DNA of 64,000 nt from G963665925 sp963665925 (GCA_963665925.1 OY762511.1:930001-994000); one strand, 5' to 3'; numbered from the stretch's first letter, positions 16,403 to 24,537 are shown. Numbers and translations: made by a program. The notes: generated from the letters alone by a model not told the origin.

Positions 16403-17563
16403 ATGCTAGATTTTCAATTTTCACTCCCTACAAATTTAATCTATGGTAAAGATAAACACAAAGAAATTGGAAGTTACATAAAGCCATTTGCCAAGCATGT
16501 ACTAGTGCATTACGGGAGCGAACGAATTGAAAAAAATGGACTCCTAGAAGTTGTTCTGAAATCCTTAGAGGCGAAAAACATTACATATACTTGTCTTAGT
16601 GGCGTACAAGCAAATCCTGAAATTGGTTTATGCAGACTGGGTGTAGAAAAATGTTTTGAGGAAAATGTAGACACGGTATTAGCCATTGGCGGTGGTAGCG
16701 TAATTGACTCTGCAAAGGCAATCAGTATAGGGATGACAAGTGATGAAGATCTTTGGCAAGTTATAAATCGACCTGATTTCATGCCTGAAAAAGTCCTTAG
16801 AATTGCAACAATTGTAACATTGCCTGCTACAGGCAGTGAAGCCAATGGAGTCTGTGTTATATCCAATCATCAAGAAAAGAAAAAAGTGGCGCTATCCAGC
16901 CCTTTGCTTATACCAGCCGTTTCAATTCTAAATCCAGAGTTAACCTATACACTCCCTAGTTATCAGACTGCAATCGCGTTTGTAGATATTTTTTCGCACT
17001 GCTTCGAACGGTATTTTGACTTAAGCAGAGAGGGGATGCTCTGGGATTCACTCTGTGAAGCAACGATGAGGACCTTAGTTGAATTAGGAAGTCAGTTTAT
17101 TGATGATCCACAAGATAATCGATTTAGGGACGAGATGATGTGGGCTGCTACAGTGGCGCACAGTAATATGCTAGGGCCGGGCGGAGATTTTGCATGTCAT
17201 CAAATGGCGCATGCTTTGACGGTTGCTTTTGATATTCCACATGGTGGCGCGCTGGCCTTAATCATACCAACTTGGTGCCGATATGTATGTGGTAGCCATT
17301 ACGAACGCTTCCAGACTTTTTTCAAACGTGTTTTTAAGGTAAATAGCGTGGACCAGGGTATAAAAGCAATGGAAGATTTTTTTGAAGCTTTAGGCGCAAC
17401 GACTCAGTTTAAAAAGTATTACGATAAAGATGTGGACATTAAAAACTTGATTGATATTGTGTATTCAAAAAACAGGGCCTATATTGGAAATGGCTTAGAG
17501 GAAATCTATCCTGCTGATGCAGAAAAAATATTCATATCGGTGATCAATAAGACTATTGCATAG
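16403..17563 (+). CDS. Iron-containing alcohol dehydrogenase (butanol dehydrogenase/YqhD type)
   Basis: This 386-residue group III alcohol dehydrogenase interconverts an aldehyde and an alcohol with NAD(P)H. The start is placed at the ATG at 16403 (MLDFQFSLPTNLIYGK), the usual N-terminus of the family; the ribosome site is modest (GAGGG 8 bases upstream). The dinucleotide motif is GGGSVIDSAKA. Metal ligands are in FVDIFSHCFERYFD (Asp and His) and in FACHQMAHALTVAFDIPHGGALAL (two His). It follows the BKACE gene by 74 bp on the same transcript. It might reduce or oxidise an omega-hydroxy acid or its semialdehyde, for example 4-hydroxybutyrate/succinate semialdehyde. Confidence 0.92.
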   Translation: MLDFQFSLPTNLIYGKDKHKEIGSYIKPFAKHVLVHYGSERIEKNGLLEVVLKSLEAKNITYTCLSGVQANPEIGLCRLGVEKCFEENVDTVLAIGGGSVIDSAKAISIGMTSDEDLWQVINRPDFMPEKVLRIATIVTLPATGSEANGVCVISNHQEKKKVALSSPLLIPAVSILNPELTYTLPSYQTAIAFVDIFSHCFERYFDLSREGMLWDSLCEATMRTLVELGSQFIDDPQDNRFRDEMMWAATVAHSNMLGPGGDFACHQMAHALTVAFDIPHGGALALIIPTWCRYVCGSHYERFQTFFKRVFKVNSVDQGIKAMEDFFEALGATTQFKKYYDKDVDIKNLIDIVYSKNRAYIGNGLEEIYPADAEKIFISVINKTIA

Positions 17564-17640
17564 GTTCGAAAGCACATTTAACTAGAGTCTTCATTGAGAC
17601 AGATAGTCCTCATCGAAAAACAGTTTTGAACTTGAAAAAA

Positions 17641-17680
17641 GTGGCGCTTGAACATATTCATGGATATGTTCAAGCGCCAC
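17641..17680. terminator. Bidirectional terminator between convergent genes
   Basis: A perfect 17-bp stem (GTGGCGCTTGAACATAT at 17641-17657, complement at 17664-17680) has a 6-base loop. It is flanked by AAAAAA on the left and TTTATTA on the right, so it serves both the alcohol dehydrogenase (+) and the regulator (-). Confidence 0.9.
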
Positions 17681-17754
17681 TTTATTATAGAGATTTCTGC
17701 TCTTTTTTAATAATCCGATTTATAGAATTGGGCACACATCATAGGAATGTGTAT

Positions 17755-19281
17755 TTATCGGCTTTTGTCATAAACAATGCCATATTGTTTGATTTTTCTA
17801 CTGATGGTAGATGCATTGATATTGAGCAGTTCACCTGCTTCTCGAAGCGTGTTTGTAATACTTAGTACTTTTTCAATTTGTCGTTTCTCAAATTGGCTAA
17901 CTGATTCAGTCAAATCAAAGACTTTTGAAGAAACGCTGCTTGTAGAAAATCCAAGAATACTTTTAAGGACTTCATTATCTGCTTCTGAGCTGCCTGAACA
18001 ACAGATAACAAGGTACTCAATAATATTTTCAAGCTCTCTAATATTGCCAGGCCAGTTGTAGGCCTTCATAATGTGGAGGTTATTCTTGCTTAGCGATAAA
18101 GACCGTTTATGTTTGTTGCTATAGATGTTGATGAAATGATCACATAAGGGTTCTAAATCTTCTATATGTGCACGTAAAGGGTCTAGGTGAATAGGGATGA
18201 CATTAAGACGATAAAACAAGTCGCTCCTAAAAGTGCCGTTTTCAATCTTTTCCCTTAAATTACTATTTGTAGACGCAATGATTCTAATGTCTAGTGATAT
18301 AGGTTTTGTACCCCCCACTTTTGTTATTTCTCTGTTCTGAATGACGCGGAGAAGTTTTGCCTGCAAATCGAGAGGCATATCACCAATCTCATCTAAAAGA
18401 ATGACACCATGATTAGCGAGTTCAAACAGACCCGTTTTACCATTTGTACTTGCACCGGAGAAAGCCCCTTTTTCATATCCAAAAAGTTCTGATTCCAGAA
18501 GATTAGAAGGGATAGAAGCGCAGTTTACTTTTACATAGGGTTTGTTGTGACGGTTACTTTTTAAATAGATTTCATCTGCCACAACTTCTTTACCTACCCC
18601 GGATTCACCTGTGATTAAAACTGTTGCGTCTGTGTCAGAAACTAAATTTATAATTTTCATTATATTTTCAACATTTTGACTTGAACCAATCATTCTTTTT
18701 TTAAGACCGTCTGTTTTTTCTTTTGAACTTGAAATGATTTTTATAGTATCCGTTTCATGAAATGATTTTGCTTCTTCTAAGAAGCGTGAGTAATCTTCTT
18801 GAAGTGCCTTTAATGAAACAATGGGTCTACTATTGACAACAATTTGCTTCAATTGATTTTGTTCATCGAAAACAGGGACTCCTATTGCGTAACCTACGCG
18901 AGGTGGAGAGCTTTTAACGACGGTAGAAAGCCGTAAGACTTTTTTATGTGTTTGAATCACATCAGGTATAGCACCGCCAGTAAATAAGTTGCCTTCATCA
19001 AGAATATTTTTTATATAACGGTGTAAAATTTCTTCTGGCAATATGCCAGTATTATTTTCATATGCAGGATTGATATACAACACTTTTCCATCTGCATCAG
19101 TAATAAGAATACTGTCGTCCAAACTGTCTACAACCTCTTTGAAATCGATGCCCTTATCAAGAAAAACTTGTAAATCATTTAGAATCTCCTCAAGTAGATA
19201 TTGAGCTTTTGGATCGTCAATACTGGGAAGATTTCGTTTTATTTTAGTGCAAACACGATTAATTGCTAACACTTGATTCAT
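17755..19281 (-). CDS. Sigma-54-dependent activator (PAS-AAA+-Fis)
   Basis: This 508-residue enhancer-binding protein opens sigma-54 promoters. The ATG at 19281 follows AAGGTGAT; another ATG five codons upstream has no ribosome site. Domains: PAS sensor ~50-155, AAA+ ATPase ~195-430 with Walker A GESGVGKE (225-232), a GAFSGA loop (272-277, Ser replacing the common Thr of GAFTGA) and Walker B VILLDEIGD, then a Fis-type helix-turn-helix ~470-505 (LREAGELLNINASTISRKIKQYG). It lies inside the island whose transcription units carry four -24/-12 promoters, so it is almost certainly their activator. The PAS domain probably senses the substrate or an intermediate. Confidence 0.93.
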   Translation of the reverse strand: MNQVLAINRVCTKIKRNLPSIDDPKAQYLLEEILNDLQVFLDKGIDFKEVVDSLDDSILITDADGKVLYINPAYENNTGILPEEILHRYIKNILDEGNLFTGGAIPDVIQTHKKVLRLSTVVKSSPPRVGYAIGVPVFDEQNQLKQIVVNSRPIVSLKALQEDYSRFLEEAKSFHETDTIKIISSSKEKTDGLKKRMIGSSQNVENIMKIINLVSDTDATVLITGESGVGKEVVADEIYLKSNRHNKPYVKVNCASIPSNLLESELFGYEKGAFSGASTNGKTGLFELANHGVILLDEIGDMPLDLQAKLLRVIQNREITKVGGTKPISLDIRIIASTNSNLREKIENGTFRSDLFYRLNVIPIHLDPLRAHIEDLEPLCDHFINIYSNKHKRSLSLSKNNLHIMKAYNWPGNIRELENIIEYLVICCSGSSEADNEVLKSILGFSTSSVSSKVFDLTESVSQFEKRQIEKVLSITNTLREAGELLNINASTISRKIKQYGIVYDKSR

Positions 19282-19365
19282 AGAATCACCTTCCATTCAC
19301 AAAGAAGTATTAATTATTTCTATACTGCAAGTATAACAGATTATAAATGGCTCAACAATTGAATC

Positions 19366-19384
19366 GTGCATTGATGCAACGATA
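19366..19384. promoter_or_regulatory. Candidate activator palindrome upstream of the cyclase promoter
   Basis: TGCAT-TG-ATGCA followed by ACGA lies around 19368-19379, about 115 bases upstream of the -24 element. It resembles the GTTGC-N6-GCAAC palindrome at 15338. Nearby TATACTGCAAGTATA (19320s) is another small palindrome. Weak, comparative evidence only. Confidence 0.35.
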
Positions 19385-19493
19385 TTTCTATACTGCAACA
19401 GGATTGTGATTGAACTCAGTGTGAAATGAGGAGGACTTGTCCACTGATACTCTACTTTAGGGGGTTGTACTTGTTTAAGATGCGAATGTATAT

Positions 19494-19511
19494 TTGGCAT
19501 GTTTATTGCTT
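19494..19511 (+). promoter_or_regulatory. Sigma-54 promoter of the cyclase-dehydrogenase operon
   Basis: TTGGCATGTTTATTGCTT has GG at 19496-19497 and GC at 19508-19509, 10 bases apart. The -12 element lies 55 bases upstream of the ATG at 19565. It is the fourth near-consensus -24/-12 site in the island. Confidence 0.85.
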
Positions 19512-19564
19512 TAATCATACAGTGTAGAATACAAAATCTTTATAGATGGAAAAGGAGAATAATT

Positions 19565-20374
19565 ATGGGAAAAACAGTTTTAGTCGATTTATCACATCCG
19601 TTCGGTCAAGGAGGTCCACTTTGGCCCTCAGCTGATAGTGATTTTACTATTGAGAGAGTGAACTATATGCCAAGACATTATAGACTTCTTCAAACTTTCA
19701 ATAATTTTCATATGCACAATAGCACGCACGCCGATTCACCTTCACACGTAATTCCAGAGTCGGCATATACACATGAATTGCCACTTGAAAATTACTATGG
19801 AGATGCTGTAATTGTAAGTATACCAAAAGACAGGTGGGAGCTTATTACAGTAGAAGATCTAGAGAATGCAACACCAGAAATTAGAGAAGGCGACATTGTA
19901 ATTATTAATACAGGTACACATAAGCGCTGGGGAGAAAATGACGATTACTTCATGTATAGTCCTGGCCTAAGTATCGAAGCTGGAAAGTGGTTGGTTGAAA
20001 AGAAAGTTAAGGGAATGGGTATTGACTGTCAAGCCATTGATCATCCCTGCTATACCTATATGATTGACCATGGTCCAGGTCCCTTTGTACCGCGTCTCAT
20101 TAAAGAGTATACAGAAATGTTTGGACATCCACCTATTGAGGATTTTCCAGAATGGGAGCCAGTGCATGATGTATTGCTAAGAAACAATGTCATGGGATTT
20201 GAAAACGTTGGTGGAGACATTGAGATGGTGACCGGTAAACGATGTACCATCGCAGCATTTCCTCTAAGATGGTGGAAGGGCGATGGTTCAATCGTACGAA
20301 TGGTCGCAATGATTGACGAAGAGGATCTTGTGCCTGGCGTTGAAAAAAGAGAATACAAGTGGGGCGTATACTAG
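19565..20374 (+). CDS. Cyclase-family (kynurenine formamidase-like) metal hydrolase
   Basis: This 269-residue member of the cyclase/kynurenine formamidase superfamily contains enzymes that hydrolyse amides, lactams or cyclic esters using Mn/Zn. The ATG at 19565 follows AAGGAG. The metal-binding signature is present as HMHNSTHADSPSH (family HxGTHxDxPxH, with Ser in place of Gly), and a second motif in VKGMGIDCQAIDHP. It is the first gene after a sigma-54 promoter and is followed 17 bp later by a 3-hydroxyacyl-CoA dehydrogenase. It probably opens a ring or removes an acyl/formyl group early in the island pathway. The exact substrate is unknown. Confidence 0.87.
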   Translation: MGKTVLVDLSHPFGQGGPLWPSADSDFTIERVNYMPRHYRLLQTFNNFHMHNSTHADSPSHVIPESAYTHELPLENYYGDAVIVSIPKDRWELITVEDLENATPEIREGDIVIINTGTHKRWGENDDYFMYSPGLSIEAGKWLVEKKVKGMGIDCQAIDHPCYTYMIDHGPGPFVPRLIKEYTEMFGHPPIEDFPEWEPVHDVLLRNNVMGFENVGGDIEMVTGKRCTIAAFPLRWWKGDGSIVRMVAMIDEEDLVPGVEKREYKWGVY

Positions 20375-20391
20375 ACGTCTGAAAGGATGCT

Positions 20392-21342
20392 ATGATGACA
20401 AAAAAAATCAGAAATATTGCTGTCCTTGGTGCCGGAACAATGGGTGCTGGAATTGGTCTGCTCTTTGCAATGAAAGGGTATCCTGTAAAACTCATTTTTT
20501 CGTGTGATTTTGATAAAGAGTCAGATCCGTTAGGACGAATAGAAGAATCATTAGAAATATTATGTGACAATGCTGTCGTTGACAGGTCAAAATTTGATGA
20601 AATCATGAATCATATTACAACAACTGAGGACATTCAAGAAGGTGCAGAATTTGCTGATATTATTTTTGAATGTATCATTGAAGATTTAAGTATTAAACAG
20701 GATTTCTTCAAGAAACTTGATGAGTTATGTCCTAAGGATACCATTTTGGCGTCTAATACTTCAGCTATCAGCATCACAGAGATTGCAAAAACATCTAAGA
20801 ACAAATCCCGAATCATTGGTACACATTATTGGAATCCGCCGTATTTGATTCCCCTTGTAGAAGTAATTAAAACAGAAGACGTGTCGGAAGATACTGTAAA
20901 CCGTGTATGTGAATTACTGAATGATGCAGGAAAAAAACCTGTTATAGTCAACAAAGATGTTCCTGGATTTTTAGCCAATCGAATGCAACACTCTCTATTT
21001 AGAGAAGCGCTGTACATTATTGAACAAGGTATTGCTGAACCCCAAGCTGTTGATGATGCCATAAAGTATGGTTTCGGCATGCGTCTTGGAATATTGGCAC
21101 CTGTAGGTGTTATGGATATGGGTGGATTAGATTTAACGTATTCAATTCATGACTATCTATTTAAGGATCTTTGCAATGATGTAAAACCTGCCTCAATTTT
21201 AACTGAAAAAATGAATGAAGGTAAATTTGGATTCAAGACAGGTGAAGGACTCATGAAATGGTCAGAAGATGAGATTAAGCAAGAGCGAAAACAATTGACA
21301 GAGAATCTCATAAAAGTCGCACGTACTTTAGAAAGAATATAG
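20392..21342 (+). CDS. 3-hydroxyacyl-CoA dehydrogenase family protein
   Basis: This 316-residue NAD-dependent dehydrogenase oxidises a 3-hydroxyacyl-CoA or free 3-hydroxy acid to the 3-keto form. The start is ATG 20392 (ATG 20395 is also possible) after GAAAGG. The N-terminal Rossmann domain has GAGTMGAGIG (13-22). The catalytic His145 is in GTHYWNPPYLIPLVEV, where ordinary 3-hydroxybutyryl-CoA dehydrogenases have HFFNP. That variant also occurs in relatives acting on free hydroxy acids, so the substrate may feed the BKACE directly. The helical C-terminal domain (VPGFLANRMQHSLFREAL, KYGFGMRLG) is complete. It is co-transcribed with the cyclase and ends at a strong terminator. Confidence 0.88.
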   Translation: MMTKKIRNIAVLGAGTMGAGIGLLFAMKGYPVKLIFSCDFDKESDPLGRIEESLEILCDNAVVDRSKFDEIMNHITTTEDIQEGAEFADIIFECIIEDLSIKQDFFKKLDELCPKDTILASNTSAISITEIAKTSKNKSRIIGTHYWNPPYLIPLVEVIKTEDVSEDTVNRVCELLNDAGKKPVIVNKDVPGFLANRMQHSLFREALYIIEQGIAEPQAVDDAIKYGFGMRLGILAPVGVMDMGGLDLTYSIHDYLFKDLCNDVKPASILTEKMNEGKFGFKTGEGLMKWSEDEIKQERKQLTENLIKVARTLERI

Positions 21343-21348
21343 TCGTCG

Positions 21349-21400
21349 AATCATTCATCTTCCAAATGCTACTTGCGTGAATCGAAGATGAATGATTTTT
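21349..21400 (+). terminator. Terminator of the cyclase-dehydrogenase operon
   Basis: AATCATTCATCTTC (21349-21362) pairs perfectly with 21384-21397 and is followed by TTT. It lies just after the dehydrogenase stop. Confidence 0.85.
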
Positions 21401-21443
21401 CACAATTAAAATGATTTTAAAACAAGAAAGAAGGCACCTGCTT

Positions 21444-21716
21444 ATGATGAGCTCAAATGAATATAAGACAAGAATGGTTGCAATTTACGAGAGTAAAGAA
21501 GAATTGCAAGCACTCTTTACGGATGCATTTATGAAAAATTATACACATTACAATTCATTCGAAGAATACACATATTCTACAGCAGTATTCATAAACTGGA
21601 GTGCTGATTTTGTGGTAGGCGATCGTTTTGCTTTTGATTCATCGGTTCAAGGTAAGACACAATTTAAAACATGGGATGAAATGTATCTGAGGGCACTGAA
21701 AGAAAATGGGCAATAA
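21444..21716 (+). CDS. Small protein of unknown function upstream of LarC1-like gene
   Basis: This 90-residue protein was not recognised. The ATG ATG at 21444 follows GAAGG by about 9 bases. It is rich in aromatic and acidic residues (TDAFMKNYTHYNSFEEYTYS, then INWSADFVVGDRFAFDSS), has no signal peptide or membrane segment and no cysteine. The stop is 2 bp before the LarC1-like start codon, so the two are certainly co-translated. A role with the LarC-like protein (nickel-pincer cofactor or a relative) is guilt by association only. Confidence 0.65.
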   Translation: MMSSNEYKTRMVAIYESKEELQALFTDAFMKNYTHYNSFEEYTYSTAVFINWSADFVVGDRFAFDSSVQGKTQFKTWDEMYLRALKENGQ

Positions 21717-21718
21717 AT

Positions 21719-22489
21719 ATGGGTGAGAAAATATTATATTTTGATTGTACATCAGGTGTCAGTGGCGATATGTCATTGGGCGCTCTGATTGATTTGGGAG
21801 TCAGTCCGTCATATTTACAAGCTGAACTTTCAAAATTAAATGTTAAAGGGTATGAGTTGGTTGTAAAAAAAGTTGTAAAACATGGCATTAAAATGACAGA
21901 TGTTGATGTTGTTATAAATGAAAAAATTATTTTAGCGGATTCATGTACATCTGATTATTGTAATGCTTCAAAAAATAGAAATTTAGATCGGGTCAACGCT
22001 ATTATTGAGCGCAGTGCTATAAATGAATATGCAAAAGAAATAAGCAAACGTATATTTCTTGAAATTGCTTTAGCTGAAGCGAAAGCGCACAAAAAGAATT
22101 TAGAAAATATCTATTTTCATGAGATAGGTGCCATTGATTCAATTGTTGATATTGTCGGTGTAGCGATTTGTATTGCAGCACTTTCTCCTGATAAAATCTT
22201 TGCTTCTAGCTTACATGATGGTAATGGACATATAAAGTGTAGGAACGGGATGGTTCTACCTGTACCTGTTCCAGCCGTAAGAAACATGCTCGAAAATACT
22301 GCCATCCCATTTGTACAAGAAGATATTCAGACTGAATTGATTACACCAACTGGAATGGGCATAATAAAGTGTTTGGCAGAAAAATACTTAACTCTTCCCG
22401 AAATGAATATTCATAAGATTGGTTATGGAAGTGGAAAACGAGAAACTGGAAAATTAGGAGCAGTTAAAGTGATTATGGGCGAAATATGA
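21719..22489 (+). CDS. LarC1-like nickel insertion protein, lacking the C-terminal half
   Basis: This 256-residue protein matches the N-terminal (LarC1) part of the nickel-pincer cofactor nickel-insertion protein: YFDCTSGVSGDMSLGALIDLG at the start, then FHEIGAIDSIVDIVG with the conserved histidine/glutamate, LPVPVPAV and ITPTGMGII. Full LarC is about 400 residues, and in Lactobacillus LarC2 is joined through a ribosomal frameshift. Here the frame stops at VIMGEI, and none of the three forward frames in the next 370 bp continues as LarC2. It is either truncated or a natural LarC1-only relative. Base composition is markedly A+T-rich. Confidence 0.8.
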   Translation: MGEKILYFDCTSGVSGDMSLGALIDLGVSPSYLQAELSKLNVKGYELVVKKVVKHGIKMTDVDVVINEKIILADSCTSDYCNASKNRNLDRVNAIIERSAINEYAKEISKRIFLEIALAEAKAHKKNLENIYFHEIGAIDSIVDIVGVAICIAALSPDKIFASSLHDGNGHIKCRNGMVLPVPVPAVRNMLENTAIPFVQEDIQTELITPTGMGIIKCLAEKYLTLPEMNIHKIGYGSGKRETGKLGAVKVIMGEI

Positions 22490-22863
22490 TCACAATAGAG
22501 GTGTATAAAAAAAGTATATGCTTGGAGTCGTAATGATTGATAAATTGACGCTTGAATCGTTTGAATGAACAGAGTGGTTTATTAATTGAACCTGCAATTG
22601 TGAGATTTTGCAAATTAGTTGTGAATAATGGGAATATTCTATTCAAATGTGTTGAGGCAGGGGTATGAAAAATGTTACTTTGTAAAAGCATCTACTTATA
22701 ATTCATTGTAGGTTCACCAAAAATATTGAATTTTAATACTTTTCGTAAATCGACATAGATTTTGGATCTTAAATAATTCCATATGGGATTCAGCACTTCA
22801 ACGTCCCCCTTCGAAGTGCTATAATAAGTTTGCACAAAATTCTAAAAAGGGAGGGGTTGTCCT
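22490..22863. promoter_or_regulatory. Intergenic region with inverted repeat over a promoter
   Basis: No gene is visible. AGCACTTC (22792-22799) and GAAGTGCT (22813-22820) form an 8-bp inverted repeat directly next to a TATAAT -10 element (22820-22825); a poor -35 (TTCAAC) lies 17 bases upstream, within the repeat. This looks like a promoter with an overlapping operator for the DUF1893 operon. No riboswitch-like fold was recognised. The region marks the right edge of the A+T-rich island. Confidence 0.45.
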
Positions 22864-23289
22864 ATGAACATGGAAGTAGCTATGCATCATTTGATCGAAA
22901 ACCACTTGTCTATTGTCGTTGCTCGAGACTCAGAAATCCTCTACACTTCTAAAGACAGAGGCATCCTGCCCATTTATACGCTTTATACCACTGCGCCTGA
23001 ACTGCTGAAGAACAGCATCGTTGCAGACAAGGTTATCGGTCGTGGAGCGGCTGTGTTCCTAGTCGATGCAGGTGTGAAGGCAATCTATGGCAGACTTGTC
23101 TCCAAACAGGCTCTCGATGTCATTCCAAATCACATTGAAGTTCGCTATGATATTTTATGTGATTTCATACAGAATAGGGATAAAACAGGACTCTGTCCTG
23201 TAGAGACTTTAAGTCTGAATACCCGTGGCATAGATGACCTGAACGAAGCTGTGTCAAAATTTCTTGACAGTTTAAAACAAGGAGACTAA
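22864..23289 (+). CDS. DUF1893 (cytidine deaminase-like fold) protein
   Basis: This 141-residue protein is of the DUF1893 family, which has a cytidine deaminase-like fold but no established reaction. The ATG follows GGGAGGGG. Typical features are SIVVARDSEILYTSKDRGI near the N-terminus, ADKVIGRGAAVFLVDAGVKAIYGRLVS in the middle, and RDKTGLCPVETLSL with a single conserved cysteine at the C-terminus. The gene is 1 bp from the next start and forms an operon with DUF3842, possibly reaching the ECF S component. Confidence 0.82.
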   Translation: MNMEVAMHHLIENHLSIVVARDSEILYTSKDRGILPIYTLYTTAPELLKNSIVADKVIGRGAAVFLVDAGVKAIYGRLVSKQALDVIPNHIEVRYDILCDFIQNRDKTGLCPVETLSLNTRGIDDLNEAVSKFLDSLKQGD

Positions 23290-23290
23290 C

Positions 23291-23701
23291 ATGAAAATAG
23301 CCGTAATTGATGGAAAAGGCGGCGGCATAGGCAGAAGCATTGTAGAATGCTTAAAACCACTAAAAACAAATGATATGGAAATCATTGTGCTGGGAACGAA
23401 TTCCCATGCAACTGCCAATATGCTTAGAGCCGGTGCCGACAATGGTGCGACCGGCGAAAATGCCATCGTCTATATGAGCACAAAGGTCGATTTGATTATC
23501 GGGCCTATCGCGATTATCACTGCAAATGCCATGATGGGAGAAATCAGCCCTAAAATAGCTCAAGCCATAGGAAGTACCTATGCTAAAAAGTGGCTATTAC
23601 CTACAAGTCAATGTCAAATTGACGTTATTGGCGCGGAAAATCTTGCAGTGAAATCTGTGATCCAATTGCTTAAAGCACGCTTCGAAGAACACTATTGTTA
23701 A
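23291..23701 (+). CDS. DUF3842 family protein
   Basis: This 136-residue protein begins MKIAVIDGKGGGIGRSIVE, a glycine-rich nucleotide-binding-like loop, and contains GTNSHATANMLRAGADNGATGENAI and LIIGPIAIITANAMMGEISPKIA, all diagnostic of DUF3842, a family found mainly in Clostridia. The function is unknown; the fold suggests binding of a nucleotide or small ligand. It directly follows the DUF1893 gene and ends before a hairpin terminator. Confidence 0.82.
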   Translation: MKIAVIDGKGGGIGRSIVECLKPLKTNDMEIIVLGTNSHATANMLRAGADNGATGENAIVYMSTKVDLIIGPIAIITANAMMGEISPKIAQAIGSTYAKKWLLPTSQCQIDVIGAENLAVKSVIQLLKARFEEHYC

Positions 23702-23719
23702 TTACATACCTTTGGAATT

Positions 23720-23765
23720 AAGCCATGAAGGCCTGTCTACGAAGGACGCTTTCATGGCTTTTTGT
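23720..23765 (+). terminator. Terminator after DUF3842 gene
   Basis: AAGCCATGAA (23720-23729) and TTCATGGCTT (23751-23760) are followed by TTTTTG. It lies between DUF3842 and the ECF S-component gene, so read-through would be partial. Confidence 0.75.
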
Positions 23766-23785
23766 ATTTTTATTAGGAGGAAATC

Positions 23786-24316
23786 ATGAATCAGCAAAAC
23801 AGACACTTTATTATTGCAGGCGTTCTAATTGCCATTGGCATTGTTCTGCCAATTGGCTTTCACACTATCGGTATGGGTGGACCAATGTTTCTGCCTATGC
23901 ACATTCCCGTTCTGATTGGGGGCGCCATCCTTTCGCCGGTCTATGCACTACTCGTCGGCCTTGTAACACCCATACTCAGCTGTCTTTTAACAGGTATGCC
24001 TGTGGCATATCCCATACTCCCTGTCATGGCAATTGAACTCGCCATGTATGGTCTTTGTACTTCTGTTCTTATACGACAATTCAAAGCAAATATTTGGCTA
24101 ACACTTATCTTAGGGATGATTCTGGGACGCATCGGCGCAGGCTTAACGGTTTGTATTCTCACACTGACAATGGGACTCAAAATGAATCCAATCCTATACG
24201 TTAAAGGGGCGGTAATCACTGGCCTTCCCGGTATTGTCATACAGCTTGTACTCATTCCTGCACTTATACGTACCCTCAACAAGGCTGGGCTGAATTTGAG
24301 TCTTCAGCATTCCTAG
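23786..24316 (+). CDS. ECF transporter S component
   Basis: This 176-residue protein has about six membrane segments and is an S component of an ECF vitamin transporter, with the IPVLIGGAILSPVYALLVGLVTPILS and GRIGAG segments typical of the group. ATG 23786 follows AGGAGG. No ATPase or T-component gene is adjacent, so it must use the shared energising module (group II arrangement). The TIGMGGPMFLPMHIP loop probably lines the ligand site, but the vitamin cannot be assigned. Confidence 0.8.
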   Translation: MNQQNRHFIIAGVLIAIGIVLPIGFHTIGMGGPMFLPMHIPVLIGGAILSPVYALLVGLVTPILSCLLTGMPVAYPILPVMAIELAMYGLCTSVLIRQFKANIWLTLILGMILGRIGAGLTVCILTLTMGLKMNPILYVKGAVITGLPGIVIQLVLIPALIRTLNKAGLNLSLQHS

Positions 24317-24334
24317 TCCCTCAAATGCATTATT

Positions 24335-24378
24335 AAAGGCGTTCCCCCGTGTGACATTACGTCGGAGAACGCCTTTTA
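24335..24378 (+). terminator. Terminator after the ECF S-component gene
   Basis: AAAGGCGTTC (24335-24344) pairs with GAACGCCTTT (24367-24376), followed by T and an A/T-rich tail. Confidence 0.8.
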
Positions 24379-24493
24379 ATTATATGTGTTCAAGCTACTT
24401 TTATTCCATATTTGCCAAAACTTCCATTAGAAAGTCATACCTCCTTGAAACTGATGCAATGCTCATGCGCTCCTTGCGAAGTCATATTTATTC

Positions 24494-24525
24494 AAAAAAA
24501 ATGAGAAGATTTAATCTTCCCATTT
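24494..24525 (-). terminator. Terminator of the LytTR-DUF3021 operon
   Basis: On the minus strand AAATGGGAAGAT and ATCTTCTCATTT form a stem followed by TTTTTTGAAT, right after the DUF3021 stop. Confidence 0.75.
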
Positions 24526-24537
24526 ATAAGGCTTCTC

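Noticed and set aside
22490..22863. Continuation of LarC (LarC2) by ribosomal frameshift
   Set aside because: All three forward frames hit stops within about 20 codons and show no LarC2-like sequence.
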